NCBI GenBank assembly: GCA_033032175.1
Contig: CM065329.1
Coordinates: forward strand, 11,228,985 to 11,292,984
Origin: Saturnia japonica
Taxonomy: Eukaryota; Arthropoda; Insecta; Lepidoptera; Saturniidae
Direction: 5' to 3'
DNA length: 64,000 bases
Both the position numbers and the translations under genes were made by a program. Within the stretch, counting starts at the first letter, position 1. The number at the start of each line of letters is the position of its first letter. Shown piece by piece: positions 44,301 through 51,021 of the stretch. Under the pieces are notes generated by a model. It was given only the letters and a program-made list of their open reading frames with translations, searched no databases and had not been told where the DNA came from.

Positions 44301-46183
44301 AACTTGTATCGACACCTATATTCTCTAAGGATTTGAGTGAAGATGATGTGGTATCAAGTAACTGTTTGATGGAAGTAGCCGTATCAGTAGCATTTCTTTG
44401 AGAAAATAGTCGCTTCATAATCTCATTACAATTGTAACGTTTATTGTTGTACCGGCGTGTTAATTGTTTGAAGGCTTCTTCATAATTTGTGTCGGTTGTA
44501 GACAGGTTCTTTAGAAGGGTTTCTGGCTCACCTGTGAGACTACTTTTTAAATAATGCATTTTTTGCACGGGACTTAAACTTGGATTAGTATGAATCAATG
44601 ATGTGAACATATCATAAAAGGTCTGCCATTCTTCATACAACCCTGAGAACTTAGGAAGTTGAATCTGCGGTAATTTCACTTTGGTACTCGATGGAACCGA
44701 TATATCGGGCACCTGTGACGAAGAAGCACCGTAAGTTTTGAGATCATCCTTCATCTTTGACTTATAGTCCGTATAAGTTTCTTCAAATTTAAAGTACATA
44801 TCTTCGGTAAAATAATCGTGTTCTTTTCTATCCTCTTTTCGAACCATTCCAACTAAGTCACTATGAGTTCTCGTGAAATTTTCTAATAATTTTTCTAAGG
44901 TTTCTAGTCTTGACTCAATGTATGATACTTTGAGTCTTTCTTTAGGCGATCTTTTATAATTCGAAAACGCTTTGTTCAAATGTTCATACATAGCTTCTTG
45001 ATTCAATAACATCTTCTCCATTGTTGATTTTCAATTTCACTCAAAAAATGTCCTTTTAAATTTTACTTTTTTTTATTTTTAAGAAATCTTTGTTTTACTT
45101 TTTTATCACAATATAATTCTATGTCCAAATACCAATATCTCAAATGTTAAAGTTCAGTAAAAATTTACAAGTCCAAGTTCACTGCAATTTTTCTAAGTGT
45201 TGAGAATTTCACAAGTCCAAATTCGACAAGATTTTTCTAAGTGTTTTGAGAAGTTCACAATAATTTTACAAGTCCAAATTCAACGCGATTTTTGTAAGTG
45301 TTTTGAGAAATTCACAATAATTTTACAAGTCCAAATTCAACGCGATTTTTCTAAGTGTTTTGAGAAGTTCACAATAATTTTACAAGTCCAAATTCAGTCT
45401 TTTTAAAAATTCACAATTTTAACACTTCACTTTACTCACGCAATTTCCCGGGTTTCGGCACCAGATGTCAGCACTAAATAAAACTTCACACTGTTGTTGA
45501 AGCTGAATAGACACACTTTATTGAAATTTCTTAAAATACCAGTACAAATCGGGTAACGTAAACGATCGCGCGATTCAGGAGTAGGCACAGCGCCATCTAT
45601 TGAGAGTCAATGCAATTAATATGTTAAATTGATTATTCATGAATTTACTTACAAAATTAATATAAAACTATTTGTTTGCATAAGTTTAACATGAATTTAC
45701 TATACAATTGGACAGTGTGATACAGCTAGTTGATTATAATTTTAAATCTACTAGCGGTCGCCCAATGATCGAAATTCGTCCAGCGATTTTTAAACATAGA
45801 CTATTTTCTGCTTGACATTTGCAGTATGAACCTTATATCACTTGCTGCCACTTTTCATTGAGTGACAATGTCAATAATATTTTGGAGGGTGTAGGTTCAA
45901 TGACACTGGTCGCGTTAGGATTCGCAGTATTAATTAATTTAATTTAATATATTAGTAACGGATATTATAGATAAATTTTAACTTTCTGCACTCCTACTCC
46001 AATAAACTTTAACCATGTAAAATCTCACAGTCTTCTGTGCAGGCAATACGCTTAAAAAGGGGTAGAAAGTTTTTGCTTCACGTATTAATATAATGATGAT
46101 GATTATTATTATTTCCTTGACAGGTCCAAGTGTCATCCTTCTCGGAGACGGTCGATTTCGGAGGCGACGACTGGATGGATTGA
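17330..46183 (+). CDS. Galectin with glycine-zipper-like tail (8 coding exons)
   Basis: Spliced CDS: 17330-17356, 20712-20800, 22002-22209, 23400-23543, 23984-24059, 38482-38495, 38898-39053 and 46124-46183, total 774 nt, 257 residues. All introns are GT-AG and the phases join without a break. Galectins bind beta-galactosides and act in the cytosol or outside the cell without a signal peptide; none is seen here. The carbohydrate-recognition domain spans roughly residues 15-146, with His59, Asn61, Arg63 (HLNFR), Asn72 (VVRN), Trp79 and Glu82 (WGCEET). The family's last binding Arg is Thr84. Residues 157-188 are Pro/Gly/Tyr-rich, 201-228 form an Ala/Gly zipper-like stretch, and the end is acidic (DFGGDDWMD). 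A BEL/Pao element lies antisense in intron 7. Confidence 0.9.
17873..18227. mobile_element. MITE-like element M, copy 1
   Basis: Starts agaggtgggagattatga and ends tcataatcacccacctct, an inverted pair of about 18 bases. The inside is AT-rich with many taatatta-type words. The copy at 54718-55104 has the same ends (agaggtgggcgattatgag). Non-coding; the transposase family cannot be named. Confidence 0.75.
19385..19515 (-). mobile_element. SINE-like family S2 fragment
   Basis: Shares ggctctcaagtgcagctgcc, the gccaggc segment and tttcatcactatgttttcct with copies at 38560, 39086 and (opposite strand) 58417. Here only the body is kept and no tRNA-like head is visible. Confidence 0.6.
19790..20110 (-). 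repeat. Interspersed repeat, unnamed family
   Basis: In reverse it matches 25395-25600: a tttttttgttggata-like tract, then atacctcaagggtg, then acttcgaagataca. Two copies in opposite orientation in galectin introns 1 and 5. The long open frames here show no protein features. Confidence 0.6.
20276..20469 (+). mobile_element. RTE-like LINE 3' end
   Basis: Begins tactagctgacccgcgcaa and ends acaaactcactttcaca then ttataatattagt. These landmarks are widespread at the 3' ends of RTE-type LINEs in Lepidoptera. Heavily 5'-truncated, no coding part. Confidence 0.6.
20712..20800 (+). CDS. Galectin exon 2
   Basis: Acceptor ttttag, donor gtgagt. Encodes VIPCVQGIPGGMYPGRMIRV and the start of the first galectin strands (GNTPLGAQR). 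Ends with two bases of the Arg codon. Confidence 0.85.
21727..21840 (+). repeat. Family T fragment upstream of galectin exon 3
   Basis: The stretch attgcagtctggttgtttcg to catttagcttgtttt matches 23340-23396, the end of a family T copy just upstream of exon 4. It lies about 160 bases before exon 3. Confidence 0.5.
22002..22209 (+). CDS. Galectin exon 3 (sugar-binding core)
   Basis: Begins FAINLQCGPN and holds HLNFR, VVRN and WGCEET, the sugar-contact motifs of the family. The third expected contact in the last motif (Arg) is replaced by Thr. Acceptor ctgacag; donor gtgtgt after SIK. Confidence 0.9.
22440..22870 (-). pseudogene. Degraded LINE reverse-transcriptase C-terminal remnant
   Basis: On the minus strand agatggtttgggcatg reads RWFGH, a motif typical of the C-terminal region of several insect LINE reverse transcriptases. 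It is followed by a Lys/Arg-rich stretch and GGRTWSLPNPLV. Stops and frame changes are frequent. It lies in galectin intron 3 and gives the exon-like open frame there. Confidence 0.5.
23141..23397 (+). mobile_element. Family T element (TIR-like ends), plus orientation
   Basis: Aligns in reverse with 27806-28052, 50192-50416 and 63759-63988. Better-preserved copies carry inverted ends cccgactgc/gcagtcggg. Here the left end reads agactgcgtaaaaggaggg and the right end gttgcagtcggtttc. The copy stops just before galectin exon 4. Confidence 0.65.
23400..23543 (+). CDS. Galectin exon 4 (end of the recognition domain)
   Basis: Encodes IALNGVHFCEFLHRVPYQRI and SHLTVDGDV, the last strands of the domain. 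The acceptor is gttatcag, so the exon starts 15 bases earlier than the open frame's first ATG would suggest. This choice is fixed by the IALNGVHF family motif and by phase. Confidence 0.88.
23648..23840 (+). mobile_element. RTE-like LINE 3' fragment
   Basis: Has acatcagctatcggccagtg, then ggtccaaccgtttcgggaga and aacagacagac. It matches 30195-30400. A 5'-truncated, non-coding tail in galectin intron 4. Confidence 0.55.
23984..24059 (+). CDS. Galectin exon 5 (Pro/Gly/Tyr-rich)
   Basis: Acceptor ttgttgtag, donor gtatga. Encodes SEPPAYGAYGAPPPTYGAPG and onwards, a low-complexity YGAP repeat. Ends with one base of a Gly codon. Confidence 0.82.
25395..25600 (+). repeat. Interspersed repeat, unnamed family (plus copy)
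   Basis: Reverse partner of 19790-20110: shares gttggatatacctcaaggg and acttcgaagatacgccag. Non-coding. Confidence 0.55.
25866..26150. repeat. Diverged ~150-bp tandem duplication
   Basis: Two adjacent units share the ttttaattttagtaattta stretch, then tagtacaatactaattatta and tttgggcatgggaaagtatg. The second unit starts about 149 bases after the first. Confidence 0.75.
27036..27416. mobile_element. MITE with pogo/Tc1-type ends
   Basis: 381 bp flanked by TA on each side. The inverted ends cagtgtaaactctttata and tataaagagtttacactg match over about 20 bases. A CAGT start and TA duplication are what pogo/Tigger-like or Tc1-mariner elements leave. There is no transposase reading frame, so this is a non-autonomous derivative. 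The inner flank keeps cgttata words, which look like remnants of the same end. Confidence 0.85.
27806..28052 (-). mobile_element. Family T element with inverted ends
   Basis: Left end attattaaagaggaaacaa then cccgacagc (27830-27838); right end gcagtcggg at 28039-28047. About 245 bp, AT-rich, non-coding. Confidence 0.7.
28161..28184 (+). other. tRNA-Tyr primer-site-like remnant of an LTR element
   Basis: tggtctttcgagccggat (28166-28183) differs from the BEL-I primer site by one base and is again complementary to the 3' end of tRNA-Tyr. No LTR or coding region could be recognised around it, so it is at best a relic. Confidence 0.45.
28420..28870 (-). pseudogene. Possible degraded LINE remnant
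   Basis: Low-GC sequence with composition and scattered motifs like the minus-strand RT remnant at 22440-22870. Open frames on the plus strand here are short, hydrophobic and unconvincing. I cannot identify a protein, so this is a weak call. Confidence 0.25.
29920..30060 (+). mobile_element. RTE-like LINE 3' fragment
   Basis: Starts aactagctgcaacacggctt and holds cgattattttaaagac and atgcttattgtggg, shared with 55978-56050 (cgctcccggttattttaaag). Confidence 0.5.
30195..30400 (+). mobile_element. RTE-like LINE 3' fragment
   Basis: Shares gttactccttataacatcgg, ccaaccgttttggagatta and aacaaacagacag with 23648-23840. Confidence 0.55.
31890..32030 (+). mobile_element. LINE 3' end with terminal TTTTGA repeats
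   Basis: Contains cgagtttcttaccggttctt, then ccgaaccggcagtagta, and ends attgaataaagatta followed by ttttgattttgat. This is the look of a CR1-like LINE tail that ends in short repeats rather than poly(A). Confidence 0.55.
32230..32480 (+). repeat. Interspersed repeat, partner of 47220-47440
   Basis: Shares aaaaacacaataaactctc, the cggttttacgattagttccg segment and ttactccgtgggaataaaaa with the opposite-strand copy at 47220-47440. Non-coding. Confidence 0.55.
36031..36255. repeat. Near-perfect palindromic (foldback) element H
   Basis: Left arm 36031-36113 and right arm 36175-36255 are inverted copies around a loop of about 61 bp. Landmarks are caaccgttgggcagctgccc / gggcagctgcccaacggttg and acccgtctggtcggaggatc / gatcatccgaccagacgggt. 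Homology to the 16.5-kb copy continues to about 36390. Small open frames across it are by-products. Foldback or MITE-like element; family unknown. Confidence 0.85.
37268..37350 (+). repeat. Interspersed family Z copy
   Basis: acgaactcggctcaacatcg through gatgtttcacatcaaa, matching 14640, 55600 and 58295. Confidence 0.6.
38482..38495 (+). CDS. Galectin exon 6, 14-nt microexon
   Basis: Acceptor tttgttccag, 14 coding bases (gatacggtgttggg), donor gtaagt. It adds GYGVG, continues the repeat theme of exon 5 and restores phase 0 for exon 7. It lies 14.4 kb downstream of exon 5. Support comes from strong splice sites, exact phase and matching composition; a transcript would settle it. Confidence 0.7.
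38560..38730 (-). mobile_element. SINE-like family S2 copy
   Basis: Body ctagtgcagttgccggaaca to tttcatcacgatgttttcct, in galectin intron 6. No clear tRNA head. Confidence 0.6.
38898..39053 (+). CDS. Galectin exon 7 (glycine-zipper-like segment)
   Basis: Acceptor gcgttccag, donor gtacgt. Encodes GYGTTTTYVTEQRRG, then GTGAAVGLGVGALAAGG with small residues at regular spacing, then SSNSPPREE. The middle could pack as a membrane-associated or self-associating helix, as glycine-zipper proteins do. Confidence 0.85.
39086..39345 (-). mobile_element. tRNA-derived SINE (family S2)
   Basis: Read on the minus strand, the head has an A-box-like tggctcagtgg (near 39325) and a B-box-like cttcgaatcc (near 39263). 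The S2 body ending ctgcacttgagagcc follows. This is the best-preserved S2 copy. It sits in galectin intron 7, immediately after exon 7. Confidence 0.65.
39384..39632 (-). repeat. BEL-II LTR (3' in element orientation)
   Basis: Plus strand reads TGTCAGCACTAAAT to ACAATTGGACA, so on the element strand it is TGTCC to TGACA. Directly inside it lies the polypurine tract (39633-39643, read as ggtgggcggaa). Confidence 0.95.
39829..45021 (-). CDS. BEL-II gag-pol polyprotein, 1,730 residues, intact
   Basis: One frame from ATG at 45021 to a stop at 39829. In order: capsid-like DUF1759 (about 115-270, QLPKFSGLYEEWQTFYD), two CCHC knuckles (CTMCNSQHLLYQC; CFNCFAPTHSVKEC), a retropepsin-like segment (VLIDPCSEGSF, unusual DPCS where DSGS-like is common) and RT with VRVVFDASCKG and YYIDDLL. 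Then come an RNase H-like part (HTFVDASQVAYAATVY), the integrase zinc finger (HYKTMHGG ... CVKC) and integrase Asp, Asp, Glu (GVDFTG; DNGTNFVGA; GGLWEAGVKS). A C-terminal DUF5641-like domain (GDIVIIKDHNLPPTKWLLGR) ends it. No frameshift or stop is seen. It would supply all replication functions of the element. No envelope gene is present. Confidence 0.93.
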   Translation of the reverse strand: MEKMLLNQEAMYEHLNKAFSNYKRSPKERLKVSYIESRLETLEKLLENFTRTHSDLVGMVRKEDRKEHDYFTEDMYFKFEETYTDYKSKMKDDLKTYGASSSQVPDISVPSSTKVKLPQIQLPKFSGLYEEWQTFYDMFTSLIHTNPSLSPVQKMHYLKSSLTGEPETLLKNLSTTDTNYEEAFKQLTRRYNNKRYNCNEIMKRLFSQRNATDTATSIKQLLDTTSSSLKSLENIGVDTSSWDVIINYLVVSRLDTESRKLWEIQLSQSDSDKLPTWNELVKFLETRFRTFEMIQGSKPVMKSHNTQQISTKQKIFHSTTQDEKKSNINCTMCNSQHLLYQCKQFGKRSPAERSEFVQSKRLCFNCFAPTHSVKECRAPACCRRCGRRHHTLLHYERSDLPSTSVINQKTETTTPQELSKDDEKRVIAHLVTEKNQREMLLATAVVKAYSPNGYSQVVRVLIDPCSEGSFISEATAQSLSLKRVAINGIVSGIGDGLAKSKNMVSLSVESFHNPKYSVTLDAYVLRKLTSFLPTCQTKISDWLDIEKVSLADPDYGSPAKIDLILGVEVYEEIILEGLMKHPSGKGPIAQETRLGWILSGRVRCESSLDSDQIISCHIKVKEDDLLKQFWEIEREPDAIQKKFTKEEMRCEQIFDATTVRDNNGRYVVRLPFKDLMPKCVEGKSKEIALRRFKLLERKLQKNPSLYDEYKKVIDGYKEQNHMLQIREVDDINNPKAVYLPHHPVVREDKETTKVRVVFDASCKGVNNVSLNDCLLVGTKLQQDLRHILMRWRRHPFCILADLVQMYRQVRVSEQDTNFQRILWRSDPNSPIEHYKLMRLTFGTSCAPYLAIKVLQQLAKDEELRYPRAAKITLEDYYIDDLLTGCETELEAIQIFEEMNNLMNVGGFRIQKWCSNSNRLMDHIQEESQRSDPSLIFKINNMVKVLGIGWNKTTDNFEYTLQLPELNESITKRKVLSEIARLYDPMGRIAPVIVTAKIFIQKLWKAKLDWDENLMPDLFKEWCLFRGDLKNIKNIVIPRWLNSRRSDHVELHTFVDASQVAYAATVYMKTRDEANNIYVNLVTAETKVAPVEKKVSIPRLELCAAVLGAKLMFEVSQIMLIPKQNLHAWSDSTTVLAWLRGEPNRWNTFVSNRVSEIHTMLDSDQWRHISTHDNPADYASRGIKGSDMADLTLWWNGPEVIYHNNTYKISEAYSTTEEQRAIKTLTAVVQSKEEFIWTRFSTLIKMMRVLSYCRRILNFKLPKEQRSKHSKFITVKEMKEVLKIVIKATQSIYYQAEIQQLKSQGHVNKKSSLHTLCPILDENEVLRVGGRIKESEASFDTKHPVVIPSESHLTKLLINDAHYKTMHGGPQIMLNYLRSKYWIIRAREKVKKSYRECVKCLRYSRQKTDQLMGQLPKIRLKPSRPFKASGVDFTGFINVRFSPGRGSKSYKGYICIFICMCTRAIHLEAVSDLTSRGFIAAFRRFVSRRGQCVDLYSDNGTNFVGADTELKLMFDQAKSNLPTEIAQMLANDGTAWHFIPPHAPNFGGLWEAGVKSSKSHLKRVIGESTLTFEELSTVLNQIEACLNSRLISYLIENPDDPQPLTPGHFLIGEQLVAIPDENHSDVHVTGLQRWKMTQKVVNDFWKKWSEEYLVSLNQRYKWSIKKPEPEIGDIVIIKDHNLPPTKWLLGRVVQKYPGQDDITRVISIKTKNGLTKRPCNKVSILPNPDTL
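45186..45410 (-). repeat. 57-bp tandem repeat in the BEL-II leader
   Basis: About four units with a 57-base period (ttttgag at 45244, 45301 and 45358) of ttcacaataattttacaagt plus a ccaaattcaacgcga segment, between the 5' LTR and the gag start. The plus-strand open frame across it is an artefact of the period being divisible by three. A role in RNA packaging or translation is possible but not shown. Confidence 0.85.
45446..45463 (-). other. Primer-binding site, tRNA-Phe
   Basis: On the element strand the site reads tggtgccgaaacccggga, two bases inside the 5' LTR. It is complementary to the 3' end of tRNA-Phe (TCCCGGGTTTCGGCACCA). Confidence 0.85.
45466..45714 (-). repeat. BEL-II LTR (5' in element orientation)
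   Basis: Same 249 bp as the left LTR with one difference noticed by eye. Supplies the antisense promoter inside galectin intron 7. Confidence 0.95.
46124..46183 (+). CDS. Galectin exon 8 (terminal)
   Basis: Acceptor ccttgacag. Encodes VQVSSFSETVDFGGDDWMD and a TGA stop at 46181-46183. An AATAAA lies 20 bases downstream. Confidence 0.85.
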   Translation, partial: VQVSSFSETVDFGGDDWMD

Positions 46184-46202
46184 AAACCGTTTAAAAACAT
46201 CC

Positions 46203-46208
46203 AATAAA
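46203..46208 (+). terminator. Polyadenylation signal of the galectin gene
   Basis: AATAAA 20 bases after the stop codon, with another AATAAA-containing stretch about 30 bases further on (gataaataaaat). A very short 3' UTR is implied if the first is used. Confidence 0.6.
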
Positions 46209-47219
46209 TATTGTAGGGTTGTCACCCGTGATAAATAAAATATAAACGCTACAGTATTTTGCCCGAATTTGTTGACCAAAGTTTCAATTAATATAATCGA
46301 TAGATATTTTTCATTGATTTCATTGGAGAGAATGTATACAACCAGTTGAGGAATCGGTGGAATTTATAACAAAAATACAATTTAAAAAACAGAGGCAGTT
46401 ATAAAGACTGCCGAAAGAAGTGAAAACTCGAAACAATGGAATAACTGTGTTCTTTTTTGAATTTTTAAATCAATTATAATCTGAATTATTTCAATTTCAT
46501 ACTTTGTAGACTGCTATTACAACATATCGGTGACGCGAAATCACAAGATTTAACCCATACAAAAAGTCATACTCGTATATGATACAGTCGAGTATATACA
46601 ATGTATTAGCGTATATATGCGTACACAGGCCGCTATACTACGCGTCTTTAGTAAGACGCAAGCGCAATACGTCACGAGCATGTCTAAATCATCAGTGACG
46701 TGAACCCATAAGTTTTTCCGCTACCAAAAATCGCTCAACGCGGCTAAAGAAGTTTTCACTTTACTAGATGGTGCGTGTAAGCTCCGACGCGCGAATATGT
46801 TGCACGGAGAGACAAATAACGACTTCATTTTTATGATAGGGCTCGATTTGCTCCCCATGTAATTATATATTATAAATAAAAATCGATTCTTAAACACAAA
46901 AAAATATTATTATATTCTTCATTGGTGACAACCCTAATCTGTGTAGATAATGGCGACAATAGCATCAAGTCGCTTGTTTTTAATATATTTCTAAGTATGC
47001 ATGATCAGGGGTTTGAAACATATGCACTTTCATATTATAATGTTTTTTTTTTTTAATTTATATTTAAATATGGTTTTGTAATTATTTACATACAAAGTTG
47101 CGTCTACCCTTTGGTTATGGGGACCATGGCCCCGGTGGTAAATAGTAATTTTACGTACGCTTAGAGTAGTTAATCAAAATATGTTTAGTCATTCCAGTTG
47201 ATCTTGATTCATTATTTTC

Positions 47220-47440
47220 TGTAAGTAAATGCTAAAGGCCCCTCACTTACTGAAGTGCGTTTTTTATTCCCACGGATTAAAATGACTATTCGTGTGTTGC
47301 TAGTTTATTGTGTTTTTAAAATAGTGTTTTCACCAATCGGTACTAATCGTAAAACCGTACCATGTATTATATTCCTATAAGTTTTACTGAGAAATAACAT
47401 TGAAACCTCTAAAGGTGAAGGTCGACTAGAAAAATCCTCG
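47220..47440 (-). repeat. Interspersed repeat, partner of 32230-32480
   Basis: Opposite-strand copy with ttattcccacggattaaaa, gtttattgtgtttttaaaat and cggtactaatcgtaaaaccg. Confidence 0.55.
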
Positions 47441-47538
47441 TATGTCGTGGGCCAACCTAAGCGCCTTTTTTGTAGTTTTTTTTAATGTAGTTCGCAATAT
47501 ACATTTTATAGTTTCATGAATTATGTAATGTTATAACT

Positions 47539-47755
47539 GCTTTGTTAGCCTAGTTTTCTTAAACGCGACTGCTATGATTCGAGTAAAGTGTTATTGGGTT
47601 TCTCTATAAAATTCCTCTGTAGTTTGGCTTTGTGCCCGATTAATGGCAATAGCCTCACCCCCTATTACATGGGACCTAAAAAACATACTCGGCGAACTGT
47701 GGGTGTAAATTAGTACACCTCTGCCTAACCCTTCGGGAATATAGGTAAAGTTAAC
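47539..47755 (+). mobile_element. tRNA-derived SINE S1, B box deleted
   Basis: Matches the S1 copy at 49006-49270 in reverse. The A-box side (ttgttagcctagt) and the body (ggcgaactgtgggtgta, ctctgcctaacccttcggg) are present. The B-box segment between tgctatgat and tcgag is missing, so the internal pol III promoter is lost. Confidence 0.7.
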
Positions 47756-49005
47756 AGTAATTTATCGGGTATGTTGAATGATACAAAATATTATGATTAA
47801 TAAACAAAAACCGTATTCGTATTTAAAATCTTACGATTCAAATCATTGTTACGTAATATAAACGGTAGCACATTCAAATAATTAATTAATATGGCAACAT
47901 TATTTTCAAATTTACTCCGTGGGATTTATGGAGGTCACAGGTAAGGGGCACCGTCTTTTATAAGGGACAAGTCGAAAAAGTGTCTAGCTATAATTAGCAA
48001 ATTGCAATTAAACGAAATTATTAATTAACAAGGAAACAAAAAGACACATTTTCATACACAGAGATGGTACTCCCACCTAGTACCGTTCAGGAATAAAAAA
48101 TGTACTATAGTCAGATTGTGAACTCTTGGTAGATTGTAAACAGAAGCAAAAATTTTGTTATAAAAAAAAATGTTACGTTTTCGTAGGTTGTTAGGTTAGG
48201 TTGGATTGATTAGTTTCACAGTTTACAATCTGGCTGCAGTAGACAATGGAGCTCGAGATAACAAAAAATGTAAACAAAGAAATGTCACTGTCAAAGTTTA
48301 CCAGAGGTAATGAACATACACTTAATTCTATTTCTCAATGTATATATGAGATATTTTTATAACTTATTCACGTTAATTTACTTCATAATAATGTTATAAA
48401 TAGTAATTGTTAACGGACATAACATCGTTCATTTAAAAATTTTAACCGAACATGAATCGGTTTTAGGTTTTTTTTTTTAACTATACTCTCAAGATATATA
48501 TAAATTTAATATTCAATTAAACATAATTAAATTACAAAATATTTTTTTTTTTTTTTGTTCACGAGCAGTTTATTTTATCGATTCTCTGCTTAAGATTAGC
48601 CAAATGTTAAGAGCGTCAGCTTTGTTACCAGTATCATAAAACAAAATTGCTAGATTTTATTTTAAACAGTTATATTTTATCGATGATATCGTTCCGACGA
48701 AATCTCGCTATAACTTGCTAAAAGACCTCGGCCTGTCGAGAACTGCAGTAAGTTCTATTTTAGAACGGGTATCTAAAGCAGCGTTAACAGGCTCTTATTT
48801 AATCTGGCTTGGCAGGGAGGGTATCGCGGGCAGTCAAGGTGAGCGCTGATGTGCATCATGAGAGGGCCCCCTTAAACCTACACCTGGGTCGCAAGTCTCG
48901 GGGGCTGCTCGTGTTTACTTCTGTCTGCCACATGACGGACCCGGCACCCGCACGGTTAATCCATGGAATGCTAAGATGTTTTAGTACTTTTGAAAACCTT
49001 ATACA

Positions 49006-49270
49006 TAACATAACATACCAACGTGCCTGTATCCCCGAAGGGTTAGGCAGAGGTGTACTAACGTACACCCACAATTCGCCGAGTATGTTTTTAGGTTCCA
49101 TGTAATAGTGGGCGAGCCCATTGCCATTATTCGGGCACGAAACCAAACTCCGAGCCGCTACTGAGAATTTCATAGAAAAACCCAATAACACTTTTTTCGA
49201 CCTGGGAATCAAACCCAGGAGCTTGATCATAGCAATCGCGCTTACGTCCACTAGGCTAACGAGGTAGTTT
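49006..49270 (-). mobile_element. tRNA-derived SINE S1, complete
   Basis: 265 bp flanked by a perfect 13-bp duplication aaaaccttataca (48993-49005, 49271-49283). Read on the minus strand, the head carries an A box (ttagcctagtgg) and a B box (ggtttgattcc) in a cloverleaf-like context. A tRNA-unrelated body and a tail of tatgt/tatg repeats follow. The perfect duplication suggests a fairly young insertion. Open frames on both strands here are by-products. Confidence 0.88.
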
Positions 49271-50191
49271 AAAACCTTATACAAATGAAATTATTATTTG
49301 GTTTGGCAACACTTTTGTTTACATTTTTGATCTCGAATTACATTTCCTACTATTGTTTGTTTTATAAACTAAAGGGACGTACAATTATCCAGTGACGAAT
49401 ATAATTGTAAATGTTAAGTAAGTGAGCCAGGGTTGCTAGCTATAATATTTTACCTCTACATTTGGAGCTGACAATATCATTAGGGATTTCAGTGTATCTA
49501 TATTATTGAAGTTAAATTTAAGGGCGAAGTAATTTTATAAGTATTTAAAACGTTTTTGTTTCAAGCATTTATTTTAGTTTTTTTATTTCTTCAGCAATCT
49601 TATCTTTATATATATATATTTTTTTAATTTTTAAGAGTTATTATATTAAAGAAGTTGGCAACCCTGCTTTTGCACGATTGTTGTTACACACATTATCACA
49701 TAAAATTTTATTGTGCGTATTTAATTTATATTATGTATGCATAAATGCATTTTATTTTATATACTACTAGCAAACTCGGACACGTGTTGCTGTGGATCTG
49801 ATTTTTTATAAAATTCGATCGTTACCAATCTTTACAGGAACACCCGCTGGGCTAACATGAAGATTATCTGAAAATTTAATCAAAATAGCTCCAGCCGTTT
49901 TGGAGACCGTAGTAAACATATAAACAAACATGCATTTTATATATATGTATAGGTATCCATATTTTTCTATATGATCGTTGAACTAGTATTAATAAAATTT
50001 TGATTTACGTTTAACGTAATAATATATATAAAAAAAACATACTCTATGTATATTAATTTCAGAAGTGGGACCGGGTATATAGTATGCGGAATATAGCTAC
50101 TTTAGAAATGCCAATTTTTGAAAAATGCCCTATTAAATGCCCAATTTACTGTATATTTCAATTTGGTCATTAAAATATATTATTACGTAAA

Positions 50192-50416
50192 ATTATTAAA
50201 AGGGAGACAAAAACCCGACTGCAACAAAAATATATATTTTTGCTTTTTATTTGTTTCTCAGATGGCGTACTTATTATACAACCTATGTTACTCCCAAAAT
50301 TAAGACGAATCTAACGACAAAATTCATCAAGTCGTTTACGCTACAAAGCGTGACAAAAAAATAGACAACTTACATACGTTCTAAAAACATAACCCTCCTT
50401 TTTCGCAGTCGGGTAA
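50192..50416 (-). mobile_element. Family T element with inverted ends
   Basis: 225 bp: attattaaaagggagacaa then cccgactgc at the left, cgcagtcgggtaat at the right. The best-preserved ends of the family in this window. Confidence 0.75.
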
Positions 50417-51021
50417 TTTGAATTTTTAACTGTTATTTACAAACGTTCATAACTACCCACATACGTATATTGTAAAAACTAGCGTGGTGTGTGCCTAGGT
50501 AAATTAATAATATATGTATATTATAGAGGATATGTTTGTATATCACACGTGTGGCTTGTTACACTGTATACTTCGTTATTTGTAATTAAATGAATTATAT
50601 TTAATTTAATTTTTTTTTTTTATTTATTTTAATTCCTTGTTTCCCCGTTGGGTCCTATAAAATATCTCACATTATTATGTGAAATATCTATTGGCGCGCC
50701 TCGGTAGTAAAATCAAACCGTATCGGTATACGGCATGACGCTCTCATGCCGTCACGCCCCTCCCTACGTCGCGCCGCCGCGCGTACTTGACTATGATTTT
50801 TTTAAACCGACTTCAACAAAAGACTTACGTTTATGAACTATTTTATTATGTTGGTAATGTGCTAAATAAACTTTCTATAAACAAATCTTATGCGTGCCCG
50901 AGCTTCATGGTGTGGAACTTTTGACCACCACCAGGTGAGTGAGATAGATGTTTTTTTTTTTGAATGGTGAGAAGGAATCCAGTGGTTTGAGCCTAAAGCT
51001 ACCGGTAGTTTGCTTCCTGCC

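Larger units (their letters stand above)
39384..45714 (-). mobile_element. BEL/Pao LTR retrotransposon BEL-II, apparently intact
   Basis: Two 249-bp LTRs (39384-39632, 45466-45714) that I see differing at a single base (gaaactgaa versus gaagctgaa). A 4-bp duplication gtgt (39380-39383, 45715-45718), a tRNA-Phe primer site, a purine tract and one uninterrupted gag-pol frame complete it. It lies in galectin intron 7 on the opposite strand. Near-identical LTRs and an open frame point to a recent insertion, which may be polymorphic. Confidence 0.95.

Noticed and set aside
39829..45021. An endogenous retrovirus with an envelope gene
   Set aside because: The frame ends with integrase and a C-terminal domain, and the remaining ~200 bp to the 3' LTR cannot hold an envelope. 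This is a BEL/Pao retrotransposon.
48856..49284. A 142-codon minus-strand protein
   Set aside because: Most of it is the S1 SINE, which has tRNA-like boxes and a 13-bp target duplication.
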